Positions 36,546 through 45,753 are shown, counted from the stretch's first letter. The stretch is 64,000 bases of DNA from Alphaproteobacteria bacterium (GCA_030427145.1 JAUHWT010000009.1:62001-126000), one strand, 5' to 3'. The notes: generated by a model not told the origin, from the letters alone. Translations and numbers: made by a program.

Positions 36546-36871
36546 GGTTTTTCTCCCCGAAATATCTGGTCTTTTTGCCGCGCGATACTTTCCGAAACAC
36601 CCCGTAACGTCAACTGTAGCGTAATAAGACAAACATGCAGCCCTGGGTTTACCGCAGCGCCTCCCTCCCAGGCCCACGACCCGAGGCACGACGCGCCATG
36701 CCCGACTTTGGGAGGGCTCCGACCCCGTTGTGCAGCGCGTGTCGCATAAAACTCGTAACCATTGAGCAGAGGCCAACGTTGGGGATGCCCTCCTGGGGGG
36801 AAAGCCGGGCATGGCGTGTCGTGCCGACGCGCCGGGAGAGCCGCCGGACCATCGCGCCAAACCCCGAAAAC
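36546..36871. other. 326-bp intergenic region with a long inverted-repeat element
   Basis: Between the tctC start and the XRE gene stop, both read on the minus strand. It must contain the tctC promoter and possibly the XRE/DUF2975 terminator. Its main content is the inverted-repeat element at 36685-36825. No protein gene is supported. Confidence 0.5.
36685..36825. repeat. 141-bp element with 25-bp inverted ends
   Basis: GGCACGACGCGCCATGCCCG... at 36685-36709 and its reverse complement at 36801-36825 agree at 23 of 25 positions, both differences transitions. A further inner match (GGGAGGGC at 36710 with GCCCTCC at 36787) extends the pairing imperfectly. It resembles a small non-autonomous mobile element or a very long hairpin RNA; no clear target-site duplication is seen. 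Confidence 0.6.
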
Positions 36872-37078
36872 CTACCCCTCCCGGTAAACCAGCAGGTCCC
36901 CCGGCTGGCACTCCAGGTACTCACAGATCCGCGCCAGCGTCTCGAACCGCACGCCCTTCACCCGCCCCTTGCGCAGAAGCGACAGGTTCGCCTCCGTGAT
37001 CCCCACATGCTCGGCCAGTTCCCGGCCGCTGACCCCGCGTTCGGCCAGCACCACGGCCAGTCTCACCTCAATCCCCAT
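36872..37078 (-). CDS. XRE-family regulator (YozG/HTH type)
   Basis: A 68-aa single-domain helix-turn-helix protein: 'MGIEVRLAVVLAERGVSGRE' opens, then 'LAEHVGITEANLSLLRKGRV' (HTH) and 'LARICEYLECQPGDLLVY'. This is the minimal Cro/C1-type YozG fold usually encoded with a DUF2975 membrane protein, as here (4-bp ATGA overlap with the gene upstream). The pair may regulate its own transcription; the signal is unknown. Confidence 0.85.
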   Translation of the reverse strand: MGIEVRLAVVLAERGVSGRELAEHVGITEANLSLLRKGRVKGVRFETLARICEYLECQPGDLLVYREG

Positions 37079-37614
37079 CAGACGAACTGCCGGTTTTCCT
37101 CGGCCAGCGCGGCCCCCTCGGCCAGCACCCAGGCCATCAGCCAGACCCCGGCGGCCAGCATCAACGACTGCACCACGTCAAAATCAATCGAGATCGACAG
37201 ACTGCCCTGCGCCTCCCCCGCCGTCAGAACCAGCCCCGCCAGCGGAATGACCAAAATCCGCAGCACGCTCACCACCACCAGCGCCCCGGCAAACCGCCTC
37301 AGCGACCGGAACACCACCGTCGAGAAAAACGCCCCCCGCCGCAAATCCCTGAGCGCCGGCAGGAGAGCGACCAGCGCCCAGGAAAACACCACCGCCGGAA
37401 CCGCCGTCAGTACAATCAGGGCCACCCGCTTAGCCAGCGACACGCCCGTCACCAGCTCCGGCCTGATCTGCGCCCCCTGGGCCAGCTGCCCCACGGACAT
37501 CACCACCACCGACAAAACCGTCAGAACGGGGATCAACACGGCCGCAACCACCACCGCCACGCCCAGAACCCGGCTCAGAATCTCCACCCGACGCCTGCGC
37601 TTCTCCGAATCCAT
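37078..37614 (-). CDS. DUF2975 family membrane protein
   Basis: A 178-aa inner-membrane protein with four hydrophobic helices. The segment 'ALRDLRRGAFFSTVVFRSLRR' in short form (RRGAFFSTVVFRSLRR) before helix 3 and the ending 'VLAEGAALAEENRQFV' are DUF2975 features (E/D near the last residues: 'LAEENRQFV'). Co-translated with the XRE regulator downstream. The role of the family is unknown; a membrane-sensor partner of the HTH protein is a common guess. Confidence 0.82.
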   Translation of the reverse strand: MDSEKRRRRVEILSRVLGVAVVVAAVLIPVLTVLSVVVMSVGQLAQGAQIRPELVTGVSLAKRVALIVLTAVPAVVFSWALVALLPALRDLRRGAFFSTVVFRSLRRFAGALVVVSVLRILVIPLAGLVLTAGEAQGSLSISIDFDVVQSLMLAAGVWLMAWVLAEGAALAEENRQFV

Positions 37615-37846
37615 ATCCGCCTCCCGACATTCCGTTCGCTGTCATGTTACTCCAAATATTTCTGTAAAACAATAAACATTAGCCGTCATACACGAAACCC
37701 GCAGCCCACCGCGACACCGGCACTCTCCTGCCGAACACAAATCCACCCCACCCACGGCACCTTGATCCCACCCGGCAGGGCTTGATAGGGAGCGGCGGAA
37801 GACAACCTTACCTCCAAACAAAAACAGTCACACCCGGGAGCCGGAA

Positions 37847-39154
37847 ATGCTCAATTTTCTGTCACGTCCAATGGTTCGGATCATGGACCGCTATCTCCCC
37901 GATCCGTTCGTTTTCGTTCTTATCCTCACTCTAGTCGCCGGCCTCGCCGCCGTCCTGACCCAGGGCACCAACCCGATGCAGGTCGTCACGGTCTGGGGCG
38001 ACGGATTCTGGTCGCTGCTCAACTTCTCGATGCAGATGCTGCTGGTGCTGGTCACCGGCTACATGATGGCCTCCACCCCCCTCGTGCGCCGCGGCCTGGC
38101 CAGTCTCGCCGGTTTCGCGAACTCCCCGGGCAGCGCCATCCTGCTCGTGAGCTTTGTCTCGCTCGCGGCCTCCTGGATCAACTGGGGCTTCGGCCTCGTC
38201 GTCGGTGCGCTCTTCGCCCGCGAACTGGCCCGCTCCATCCGCGTAGACTACCGCCTGCTGGTGGCCTCGGCCTATTCCGGCTTCATCGTCTGGCATGGCG
38301 GCCTGGCCGGGTCGATCCCGCTCTCCATCGCCACTGAGGGCCATCCCTTCGCCGACATCACCGGCATCATCCCGACCTCCGAGACGATTTTCTCCTTCTA
38401 CAACCTCGCCATCGTCATCGCCCTCTTCATCGCGGTCCCCTTCGTGAACCGCGCCATGCTGCCCCGTGAGGACGAGGCCTACCACATCGATCCGGCCCTG
38501 CTCGAAAATGATGAGGACACCAAAACCGGTTCCAAAACCCCGGCCGAGCATCTGGAAAACAGCTTCGTTCTCTCCACGCTGATCGGTGTCGCCGGTCTGG
38601 CCTGGCTGATCCAGTATTTCGCCGCCGGCAACGGGCTGTCACTCAACGTCATCAACTTCCTCTTCCTGACGCTGGCGATCCTGCTCCACGGCAGCCCCCG
38701 CAACCTGCTCAACGCCCTGACCGACGCCGTGAAGGGCGGCGCGGGCATCGTGATCCAGTTCCCGTTCTATGCGGGTATCATGGCCATCATGGTCGATACC
38801 GGCCTCGCCGCCAGCATCTCCGAAGGGCTCGTGGGTCTTGCCTCCGCAACCACCCTGCCCTTCTGGTCGTTCCTCTCCGCAGGCATCGTGAACTTCTTCG
38901 TACCGTCGGGCGGCGGCCAGTGGGCGGTTCAGGCCCCGGTCATCCTGCCCGCGGCCGAAGCGCTGGGCGCCGATCTCGCCCGCATCTCCATGGCCGTGGC
39001 CTGGGGCGACGCCTGGACCAACATGGTGCAGCCCTTCTGGGCCCTGCCCATCCTCGGCATTGCGGGCCTGCGCGCCAAGGACATCATGGGCTTTTGCGTT
39101 GTCCACCTGATCCTGTCGGGCGCGATCATCGCGATCGGCCTGACCATCCTCTAG
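37847..39154 (+). CDS. atoE: Short-chain fatty acid transporter, AtoE family
   Basis: A 435-aa polytopic protein (about ten helices) of the AtoE/TIGR00366 family, thought to import short-chain fatty acids such as acetoacetate or butyrate. '[20 protein letters not shown]' (20 aa), '[20 protein letters not shown]' (20 aa) and '[17 protein letters not shown]' match the family closely. A GGGAG precedes the ATG by 6 nt. It is a single-gene unit with a hairpin after the stop. Confidence 0.85.
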   Translation: MLNFLSRPMVRIMDRYLPDPFVFVLILTLVAGLAAVLTQGTNPMQVVTVWGDGFWSLLNFSMQMLLVLVTGYMMASTPLVRRGLASLAGFANSPGSAILLVSFVSLAASWINWGFGLVVGALFARELARSIRVDYRLLVASAYSGFIVWHGGLAGSIPLSIATEGHPFADITGIIPTSETIFSFYNLAIVIALFIAVPFVNRAMLPREDEAYHIDPALLENDEDTKTGSKTPAEHLENSFVLSTLIGVAGLAWLIQYFAAGNGLSLNVINFLFLTLAILLHGSPRNLLNALTDAVKGGAGIVIQFPFYAGIMAIMVDTGLAASISEGLVGLASATTLPFWSFLSAGIVNFFVPSGGGQWAVQAPVILPAAEALGADLARISMAVAWGDAWTNMVQPFWALPILGIAGLRAKDIMGFCVVHLILSGAIIAIGLTIL

Positions 39155-39175
39155 GCCTGCGGACCACACCAACGC

Positions 39176-39202
39176 CCCTTCGCGGACCCGCGCCGCGAAG
39201 GG
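39176..39202 (+). terminator. Hairpin after the AtoE-type gene
   Basis: CCCTTCGCGG and CCGCGAAGGG form a perfect 10-bp stem with a 7-nt loop 21 bp after the stop. No U-run follows on the plus strand, so termination strength is uncertain. Confidence 0.5.
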
Positions 39203-39256
39203 CACCAAACCGCCCACGCCGCCGCCCTGCGGTTCCACACGGCATAAACCACATCC

Positions 39257-39272
39257 GTATACGACGGTATAC
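39257..39272. promoter_or_regulatory. Tandem GTATAC palindromes before icd
   Basis: GTATAC-GACG-GTATAC, two self-complementary hexamers repeating every 10 bp, in a GC-rich context 64 bp upstream of the icd start codon. The spacing of one helical turn suits cooperative regulator binding. Confidence 0.35.
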
Positions 39273-39335
39273 TGTCGACACCCGCGGCACTATCGGTTAG
39301 AGACACTCCAAATCCGGAAAAATTTGGAGACTCGC

Positions 39336-41525
39336 ATGCCCGATATTATCTACACCAAAGTGGACGAAGCACCCGAACTGGCCTCAGCGTCACTTCTTCC
39401 GATTATCCGGAAATTCGCATCTGCCGCCGGTGTGTCCGTCGGGACAAAGGACATCAGCCTCGCCGGACGCATTCTGGCAACCTTCCCGGAAAAGCTGACG
39501 GAGGAACAGTTCCAGTCCGATGACCTGGCCGAACTGGGCCGCCTCGTGAAAACCCCCGAGGCCAATGTCATCAAGCTCCCCAACATCTCCGCCTCCGTCC
39601 CCCAGCTGAAAGCCGCCATCGCCGAGCTTCAGTCCCAGGGTTACGCCATACCCGACTACCCCGACGCCCCGTCCACCGACGAGGAAAAAGACATCCAGGC
39701 CCGCTACGACGGCATCAAGGGCTCGGCCGTGAACCCCGTTCTGCGCGAGGGCAACTCCGACCGCCGCGCCGCCAAAGCGGTGAAAAACTACGCTCAGAAA
39801 AACCCGCACCGCATGGGCGACTGGTCTGCCGACAGCAAGACCCACGTCTCCTCCATGTCGGGCAATGATTTCTTCTCCAACGAGACCTCCGCGACGCTCG
39901 ACAAGGCCGCCGTTGCGAAAATCGTTCTGGAGACCGCCAACGGCGAAACCGTCCTCAAGGAGGGTATCGAATACCCCGCGGGCACCGTTGTGGACGCCAC
40001 CTTCATGAGTGCCGCCGCGCTGAAGGATTTCCTGACCGCCGAAATCGAAAAGACCAAATCCGAGGGCACCCTGTTCTCCGTGCACCTCAAGGCCACCATG
40101 ATGAAGGTCTCCGACCCCATCCTGTTCGGCCACGCCGTCCGGGCCTACCTCGCCCCGGTCTTCGACAAACACGGTGACGCGCTGGCAGATCTGGGCGTGA
40201 ACCCCAATGCCGGTCTGGGCGATCTGCTGAACCGCGTGAAGGACAACGCGGACATCAAGGCCGACATCGAGGCCTGCATGGCCGACCGTCCGCCCATGTA
40301 CATGGTCGACAGCGACCGCGGCATCACCAACCTGCACGTCTCCTCCGACGTCATCATCGACGCCTCCATGCCCGCCCTGATCCGCGCCGGCGGCAAGGGC
40401 TGGGGCCCGGATGGCAGGGAGCACGACACCAACTGCGTGATCCCCGACAATTCCTACGCGCCGGTCTATGACGAGACGATCAATTACTTCAAGGAAAACG
40501 GCAAACTGAACCCGGCCACCGCCGGAACCGTTCAGAACATCGGCCTGATGGCCCAGAAGGCCGAGGAATACGGCTCCCACCCGACAACCTTCGAGATCCC
40601 GGAAGCCGGCACGGTCAAAATGATCCTCGACGACGGCACCGTTCTGCATTCGCACGACGTCGAGGCCGGCGACATCTGGCGCTCCGCCTCCACCCGCAAG
40701 GCCCCGATCGAGGACTGGGTGAACCTGTCGATCTCCCGTCAGGAGGCCGAGGGCTGCCGCGCCATCTTCTGGCTCGACGCCAACCGCGCCCACGACGCCG
40801 AGCTGATCAAATACGTCAAACCGATCCTTGAGGCGAAGGGTGTCGCCGACAAGTTCGAGATCATGGCCCCGCGCGAAGCCACCCGCGCCTCGCTCGAGAC
40901 CATCACCAAAGGTGAGAACACCATCGCCATCACCGGCAACGTGCTGCGCGACTATCTGACCGACCTGTTCCCGATCCTTGAGCTGGCAACCTCCGCCAAA
41001 ATGCTCTCCATCGTGAAGCTGATGAATGGCGGCGGCCTGTTTGAGACCGGCGCCGGCGGCTCCGCGCCCAAGCATGTGCAGCAGCTTCAGCAGCAAAACC
41101 ACCTGCGCTGGGACAGCCTCGGCGAGTTCTGCGCCCTTGGCGAAAGCCTGATCTTCCTCGCGGACGCCAAAGGCAATGAGAAGGCGCGCATTCTGGGCCA
41201 GGCTGTTGAGGACGCCACCCAGGGCATCCTCGACCACGGCCGCTCCCCCTCGCGCAAGGTCGGCGAGCCCGACAACCGCGACAGCCACTACTGGTTCGCC
41301 CGCTACTGGGCCGAATCCCTTGCGGCCCAGACGAAAGACGCCGACCTCGCCGCGCATTTCAAACCCATCGCTGAAGCGCTCGCGTCAAACGAGGAGGCCA
41401 TCCTCGGCGAACTCGCCGGAGCCCAGGGAGAAGCCGCCGACCTAGGTGGCTACTACCACACCGACGCCGACAAAACCGCCGCCACGATGCGCCCTTCCAA
41501 CACCCTGAACGACATCATCGCATAA
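39336..41525 (+). CDS. icd: NADP-dependent isocitrate dehydrogenase, monomeric type
   Basis: A 729-aa monomeric IDH that oxidises isocitrate to 2-oxoglutarate with NADP+ in the citrate cycle. The length near 740 aa and the segments '[20 protein letters not shown]' (20 aa), 'SNETSATLD', '[20 protein letters not shown]' (20 aa), '[10 protein letters not shown]' and '[15 protein letters not shown]' are diagnostic for this class, which is unrelated in sequence to the dimeric enzyme. The ATG at 39336 has GGAGA 5 nt upstream, preferred to the TTG at 39324. A strong hairpin follows. Confidence 0.96.
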   Translation: MPDIIYTKVDEAPELASASLLPIIRKFASAAGVSVGTKDISLAGRILATFPEKLTEEQFQSDDLAELGRLVKTPEANVIKLPNISASVPQLKAAIAELQSQGYAIPDYPDAPSTDEEKDIQARYDGIKGSAVNPVLREGNSDRRAAKAVKNYAQKNPHRMGDWSADSKTHVSSMSGNDFFSNETSATLDKAAVAKIVLETANGETVLKEGIEYPAGTVVDATFMSAAALKDFLTAEIEKTKSEGTLFSVHLKATMMKVSDPILFGHAVRAYLAPVFDKHGDALADLGVNPNAGLGDLLNRVKDNADIKADIEACMADRPPMYMVDSDRGITNLHVSSDVIIDASMPALIRAGGKGWGPDGREHDTNCVIPDNSYAPVYDETINYFKENGKLNPATAGTVQNIGLMAQKAEEYGSHPTTFEIPEAGTVKMILDDGTVLHSHDVEAGDIWRSASTRKAPIEDWVNLSISRQEAEGCRAIFWLDANRAHDAELIKYVKPILEAKGVADKFEIMAPREATRASLETITKGENTIAITGNVLRDYLTDLFPILELATSAKMLSIVKLMNGGGLFETGAGGSAPKHVQQLQQQNHLRWDSLGEFCALGESLIFLADAKGNEKARILGQAVEDATQGILDHGRSPSRKVGEPDNRDSHYWFARYWAESLAAQTKDADLAAHFKPIAEALASNEEAILGELAGAQGEAADLGGYYHTDADKTAATMRPSNTLNDIIA

Positions 41526-41541
41526 GCGGCCAACCGACAGA

Positions 41542-41566
41542 GCCCGCACCGACCTCCGGTGCGGGC
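41542..41566. terminator. Terminator between convergent icd and nagA
   Basis: GCCCGCACCG / CGGTGCGGGC is a perfect 10-bp stem with a 5-nt loop, 16 bp beyond the icd stop; a U-run is missing. Confidence 0.5.
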
Positions 41567-41590
41567 CACCCCGGCACGGATTTGCCACCA

Positions 41591-41655
41591 GGCACGGAAC
41601 AAGGGGCTTCCAGCCCCGCCGTGCCAGCGACGGTCCGGCCCCAAGGGCCGTCGCT
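41591..41655. repeat. Two adjacent hairpins (REP-like)
   Basis: GGCACGG...CCGTGCC (outer stem with an inner GGGGCT/AGCCCC stem) is followed directly by AGCGACGG...CCGTCGCT (with an inner GG/CC stem). Two compact, GC-rich double-stem structures side by side in the icd-nagA intergenic space resemble a repetitive extragenic palindromic element. Confidence 0.5.
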
Positions 41656-41783
41656 CCTTCGAAGTTCTCACCTGGTTCAAGCCGAAGACGCAAACCCCAC
41701 CATAAAACCGCGCCGCTCACACCCCAGCAGCGCCACCCCCCGGCCCGCCGCCGGCACGGCTCATTGCGCGGGACCGAAACGGC

Positions 41784-42932
41784 CTAAACCGCCGCACCCC
41801 CGCGCCAGACGCCCTTGAGGCTCACGCCCTCGCCCAGCCAGACAAAATCCGCGGGTCCGCCCTCAACCAGACGCCCTGCGAATTCCAGGCCCGCGACCGC
41901 CCCCGGCACCGAGGTTGCCATCGCCAGGGCCCGTTCCAGATCAACCCCGACATCCCTCACCAAAACCCGCACCGCCGTGGCCAAATCCAGGTCCGCCCCG
42001 GCCAAAGTCCCATCCGCCAGCCGCAGCACCCCGTCCCGCCGGGTGATCCGCCGCCCGTCGAGCTCAAATTCCGTCAGATCGGTGCCCGCCGCAGCCATCG
42101 CGTCGCTCACGAGGAATATCCGCCCCGGCCCGGACTTCGCGGCCAGCGCCGCGGCCATGGAGGCGGGATGCACATGCACCCCATCCGCGATCAGCCCCGC
42201 ATTCAGCCCGCCGATCGACAGTGCCGCCCCCACCAGGCCCGGCCTGCGCCCCTGCATCTGGCTCATCGCATTAAACAGATGCGTCACGCAGCGCGCACCC
42301 GCCCGCGCCGCCGCCTCGAAATCGGCGTATTCCGCGTCACTGTGCCCCAGCGACACCACCGCCCCGGCCTCCGCCAGCCTGGCGATCTGCTCCGGGCTCA
42401 CGCTCTCGGGCGCCACCGTCAGCATCAGAACCGGCAGAGCCCGCGCCGCCTGACAGAGCATCTCCAGGTCCTCCGCCTCCATCGGCCGGATCAGCGCCGC
42501 GTCATGGGCCCCCTTGCGCGCCACCGACAGGTGCGGCCCCTCCAGATGCAGACCCATCACCCCCGGCACGCCCGCCTCCACGGCGGCAACACCGGCGGCG
42601 ATGACCTCCGCCGTCACCTCCCGCGAACTGGTGATCAGAGTGGGCAGAACACTGGTCGCGCCCAGCCGCGCATGGGCCTGCGCAATCCGCCGCAACCCCT
42701 CCACATCGCGCACCGCGCCAAGCTGCACGCCATCGCCGCCATTGACCTGAAGATCGACAAAACCGGGCGCAATCAGGCCGCCATCGAGCCGTTCAACTTC
42801 CGCGCCTGGCTCGATCTCACCTTCCGGCACAATCCCGGCAACACGGCCGTCCCGCACCACCAGGGCGTGTCCCGCATGGACCCCCGCCCCGTCGAAAATC
42901 CCGGCGCCGGTCCAGATGCGGGAAACCCCCAT
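41784..42932 (-). CDS. nagA: N-acetylglucosamine-6-phosphate deacetylase
   Basis: A 382-aa amidohydrolase converting GlcNAc-6-phosphate to glucosamine-6-phosphate. Metal and active-site motifs: 'GLHLEGPHLSVARKGAH' (HxEGPH), 'VSLGHSDAEY', 'VTHLFNAMSQMQGRRPGLVG' (20 aa) and the catalytic Asp in 'FLVSDAMAA'. The start MGVSRIWTG overlaps the preceding sugar isomerase gene stop (ATGA). It is last of the nagK-nagQ-nagB-II-nagA minus-strand operon. Confidence 0.93.
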   Translation of the reverse strand: MGVSRIWTGAGIFDGAGVHAGHALVVRDGRVAGIVPEGEIEPGAEVERLDGGLIAPGFVDLQVNGGDGVQLGAVRDVEGLRRIAQAHARLGATSVLPTLITSSREVTAEVIAAGVAAVEAGVPGVMGLHLEGPHLSVARKGAHDAALIRPMEAEDLEMLCQAARALPVLMLTVAPESVSPEQIARLAEAGAVVSLGHSDAEYADFEAAARAGARCVTHLFNAMSQMQGRRPGLVGAALSIGGLNAGLIADGVHVHPASMAAALAAKSGPGRIFLVSDAMAAAGTDLTEFELDGRRITRRDGVLRLADGTLAGADLDLATAVRVLVRDVGVDLERALAMATSVPGAVAGLEFAGRLVEGGPADFVWLGEGVSLKGVWRGGAAV

Positions 42933-43963
42933 CAGACCGTTTCCGTCACTTTGTTGAGATGCCGCGGCGCGTCCGGGTTGATCCCCCGCTGCACGGCCAG
43001 CCGCTCCACCATGGAATAGAAACTCGACATCATGGAAACCGGATCGGTCAGCGGATGCCCCGTGCGCCAGGCCGTCAGACACGTCGCCTTCTTCGCCTGG
43101 GCGGAGGTTACAAACACCTGCCCGCCCTTGTCGGCCAGCTCATCCGCCACGGACACCAGCGCCGGCGCCGCCTCATCGCGGGCGCAGAACCCGATCACCG
43201 GAAAGCCATCCCCCACAATCGACACCGGACCGTGCAGAACCTCCGCCGAGGAATAGCTCTCCGCGTGCAGAAGACACGTCTCCTTGAACTTCAGCGCCGC
43301 CTCACAGGACACCGCATAGGCCGGCCCGCGTCCCAGACAGAACAGCGAGTTCACCGGTTCCGCCACCTCGCGAAATTCCGGCCAGTCCTCCTGCACCGCC
43401 TTCTCCAAAACCTCCGGCAGACCCTCCACGGCCCGCAACAGGTCCCCATCGCTCCGCCACTTCGCCAGCAGCCAGATCACCGCCACGGCCGAGGTCACAA
43501 AGGTCTTGGTGGCCGCCACGCTCAGCTCCGGCCCCGCATGAAGGTCCAGAACGTGATCCGCCGCCCCGGCCAGGGGCGCGTGGGCATTGTTCGTCACCGC
43601 AAGCGACAGCGATCCGCTCCCCGCCGCCATGCGCGTCATCTCCACGATATCCGGACTGCGCCCCGACTGGGAAATCGACAGACACGCGCTCTGCGCCAGC
43701 CGCAGCTTCGCCTTGTAGATCGACGCAACCGACGGCCCCACGGACGCCACCGGCACACCCATCAACAGCTCACTGGCATATTTGAAATAGGTCGCCACAT
43801 GATCGGACGAGCCCCGCGCGACGCTGATGATAAACGCGGGATCCGCCGCCTTCAGCCCCGCCACCGCGGCATCGACCGCCTCCGTGCCATCGCGAAGCAG
43901 CCGCTCCACGGCAACCGGGATCTCGGTGATCTCCCGTCGCATCTGTGTTTCAGTCTGCGTCAT
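42932..43963 (-). CDS. nagB-II: SIS-domain glucosamine-6-phosphate deaminase (NagB-II/AgaS type)
   Basis: A 343-aa cytoplasmic enzyme with two SIS domains ('AFIISVARGSSDHVATYFKY', 20 aa, and 'NSLFCLGRGPAYAVSCEAAL', 20 aa), related to the isomerase half of GlmS. In nag clusters lacking NagB, such proteins deaminate and isomerise glucosamine-6-phosphate to fructose-6-phosphate. The ATG at 43963 has AGGAG 7 nt upstream, preferred to M at 43969, and overlaps the GntR gene end by 14 bp. The exact symbol is uncertain (agaS would also be used). Confidence 0.88.
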   Translation of the reverse strand: MTQTETQMRREITEIPVAVERLLRDGTEAVDAAVAGLKAADPAFIISVARGSSDHVATYFKYASELLMGVPVASVGPSVASIYKAKLRLAQSACLSISQSGRSPDIVEMTRMAAGSGSLSLAVTNNAHAPLAGAADHVLDLHAGPELSVAATKTFVTSAVAVIWLLAKWRSDGDLLRAVEGLPEVLEKAVQEDWPEFREVAEPVNSLFCLGRGPAYAVSCEAALKFKETCLLHAESYSSAEVLHGPVSIVGDGFPVIGFCARDEAAPALVSVADELADKGGQVFVTSAQAKKATCLTAWRTGHPLTDPVSMMSSFYSMVERLAVQRGINPDAPRHLNKVTETV

Positions 43964-44732
43964 GAGCATGCTCCTGATCGTTTGAAAGGCGGAGTTCCGC
44001 CACAAAATTATACGCGTCCCCGCGATAGACGGACCGCGTCACCTCAACCTTCCGCCCGGAGGCGAGAAACGACATCCGCTCGATCCTCAGACCCGGCACG
44101 CCCGGCTCAACCTTCAACAGCTCCGCGTCCGCGCCTTCCATGACAATGGCGGAGATTTTCTGGATCGCCCGCACGGGCCGGTGCCCGGTCCGGTCCAGCC
44201 GGTCATAAAGCGACGTCTCCACCGACAGCGGATCGGGCAACAGACTGGTGGGCAGCGACGCCCGCTCAATCGCCAGAGGCCGCCCGTCCGCGAGCCGCAA
44301 GCGCGACAGCCGCGACACGGAATCCTCCGGCTCCAGGCCCAGTGACATCACATCCTCCGGCGAGGGCATGAACACGCCCCGCTCAAGCCAGATGGATTCC
44401 GCCCGCATGCCCCGCCGCTCCATATCCTCGGAAAACGACGTCAGCCGCGACAGCGACTGATCCATGCGCGGCGTCTTCGGCGCCACGAAGGACCCCGACC
44501 CCTGTTTCTGCACGATGGAGCCGCGTTCGGCCAAAATCTGGATCGCCTTGCGCACCGTCACCCGCGACAGGTCCGTGATCTGCGCAATCTCCCGCTCGGG
44601 TGGCAGGGGGCGTCCAGGCTCAAGCAGACCGGAATCAATCCCATCCTGCAACCGTTTGCCCAGCTGCACGTAGCGCGGGCCAAGCCCCTTCTCCATCCAG
44701 TCGCCGGGATCGAGGAAATCGCGCATGTTCAT
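43950..44732 (-). CDS. nagQ: GntR-family regulator (NagQ/NagR type)
   Basis: A 260-aa HutC-subfamily GntR protein: N-terminal winged helix 'LPPEREIAQITDLSRVTVRK' (20 aa), then 'IQILAERGSIVQKQGSGSFV' (20 aa), and a C-terminal UTRA effector domain ('SRLSRLRLADGRPLAIERAS', 20 aa). Regulators of this type in nag loci respond to amino-sugar phosphates. The start overlaps the kinase stop (ATGA). Likely target: the divergent control region at 45623-45777, which carries operator-like repeats. Confidence 0.88.
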   Translation of the reverse strand: MNMRDFLDPGDWMEKGLGPRYVQLGKRLQDGIDSGLLEPGRPLPPEREIAQITDLSRVTVRKAIQILAERGSIVQKQGSGSFVAPKTPRMDQSLSRLTSFSEDMERRGMRAESIWLERGVFMPSPEDVMSLGLEPEDSVSRLSRLRLADGRPLAIERASLPTSLLPDPLSVETSLYDRLDRTGHRPVRAIQKISAIVMEGADAELLKVEPGVPGLRIERMSFLASGRKVEVTRSVYRGDAYNFVAELRLSNDQEHAHDAD

Positions 44733-45622
44733 GCCACACCCGCCTTCCCGGCCCGCTGCGCGGCCAGCACCATCGCCCCGTCGAGCGGACTGCCCTGGGC
44801 CGTGACCATATTCGCCGTCATCTCACCAGGCAGGTAATCCACAAACGCCCCGCCAATACCGCCCATCGCACAAAGCCGCGCGCCCGGCGCAAAGCCCAGC
44901 GCCTTCAGCGCCTGAACGAGATACGCCGCCCCCGCCCGCATCAGATCGAGACCATTGGCGTCGCCCGCCTTCGCGGCCTCAACCACTTTCGGCGCATGGG
45001 CGCCATAATCAAACGGCGTGGCTTTAAGGGAAAACCGGACCACGCCGATCGTCGTGCTCTCAAATTCGCTCAAAATACGTTCCGTCAGTTCAGAATGCGG
45101 GTAGAGCCCGTCAGCGCAGTGCAGAACCCGGGAAATCAGGGCCCGGCCAATCCAGGCGGCCGAGGCCTCATCGCCAATGCGCAGCCCCCATCCACCGACA
45201 AACCCGGCCTTTCCCCCAACCGACCGGGCCACAAAAGACCCGGTTCCGGCGGCAATGACGTAACCATCACCCCCGCCCAGCGCACCCGCAACCGCCGTAG
45301 GCCGGTCATCGGTCACGAAACAGTCCGCAATCGGCAGCCGCGCCGCCACACGGGCCGCGTCCCCGTCATCCATCACCCCGGCCAGACCCACATGCGCAAC
45401 GCCGCGGGTCTTCAGAACGGCGGGATCAATCCCCGCCTGCGCACAGGCCGAAGAGATCGCCGCGCGCACGTTTTCAATGGTCCCGTCAGGATCGGTGGAG
45501 AAATTCGCGCTCCCGCCGGCGCCCTCGCCGCGCGAGGATTGGAAATCACACGCAACCGCCGCGCGGCAGCCGCTTCCGCCGCCGTCAACGCCAATCAGAA
45601 CTGAACCATTCGAATCCGCCAT
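44729..45622 (-). CDS. BadF/BadG-type N-acetylhexosamine kinase (GlcNAc/MurNAc kinase)
   Basis: A 297-aa ASKHA-fold ATPase of the BadF/BadG/BcrA/BcrD family, which includes NAGK and the clostridial MurK that phosphorylates both GlcNAc and MurNAc. The phosphate-1 loop is 'GVDGGGSGCRAAV', the phosphate-2 and adenosine segments 'AAGTGSFVARSVGG' and 'GAMGGIGGAF'-like 'CAMGGIGGAFVDYL'. It is the first gene of the minus-strand nag operon and is transcribed away from murQ, with a GGTATT box at its ribosome-binding site. Substrate preference cannot be read directly; proximity to murQ favours dual use. Confidence 0.85.
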   Translation of the reverse strand: MADSNGSVLIGVDGGGSGCRAAVACDFQSSRGEGAGGSANFSTDPDGTIENVRAAISSACAQAGIDPAVLKTRGVAHVGLAGVMDDGDAARVAARLPIADCFVTDDRPTAVAGALGGGDGYVIAAGTGSFVARSVGGKAGFVGGWGLRIGDEASAAWIGRALISRVLHCADGLYPHSELTERILSEFESTTIGVVRFSLKATPFDYGAHAPKVVEAAKAGDANGLDLMRAGAAYLVQALKALGFAPGARLCAMGGIGGAFVDYLPGEMTANMVTAQGSPLDGAMVLAAQRAGKAGVA

Positions 45623-45625
45623 GTA

Positions 45626-45642
45626 ATACCTTTATAATACCG
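45626..45642 (-). promoter_or_regulatory. GGTATT-N5-GGTATT box before the kinase gene
   Basis: On the minus strand GGTATT-ATAAA-GGTATT, 11-bp period, ending 3 bp before the kinase ATG, so it overlaps the ribosome-binding site (AAAGG). It mirrors the box before murQ. Confidence 0.6.
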
Positions 45643-45675
45643 AAATTCTTTCGCAAAGCAGTTTCTGGTGGCAAG

Positions 45676-45692
45676 TGGTCAAATATTGGCCA
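45676..45692. promoter_or_regulatory. 17-bp palindrome, possible GntR operator
   Basis: TGGTCAAATATTGGCCA is a palindrome apart from one mismatched pair and the central bases. The TGG...CCA frame resembles operators of HutC/NagR-type GntR proteins. It is close to mid-way between the two mirrored boxes. Confidence 0.5.
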
Positions 45693-45736
45693 TATTTTGT
45701 TTATGCTGCAACGGACAGCATTGGCTCTCGACAACA

Positions 45737-45753
45737 GGTATTCAATAGGTATT
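45737..45753 (+). promoter_or_regulatory. GGTATT-N5-GGTATT box before murQ
   Basis: GGTATT-CAATA-GGTATT with an 11-bp period, 24 bp before the murQ start, in the opposite orientation to the box before the kinase gene. Confidence 0.6.

Noticed and set aside
39390-41357. A 655-codon open frame antisense to icd
   Set aside because: Glycine/valine-rich shadow of a strongly coding gene; no ribosome-binding site or domain.
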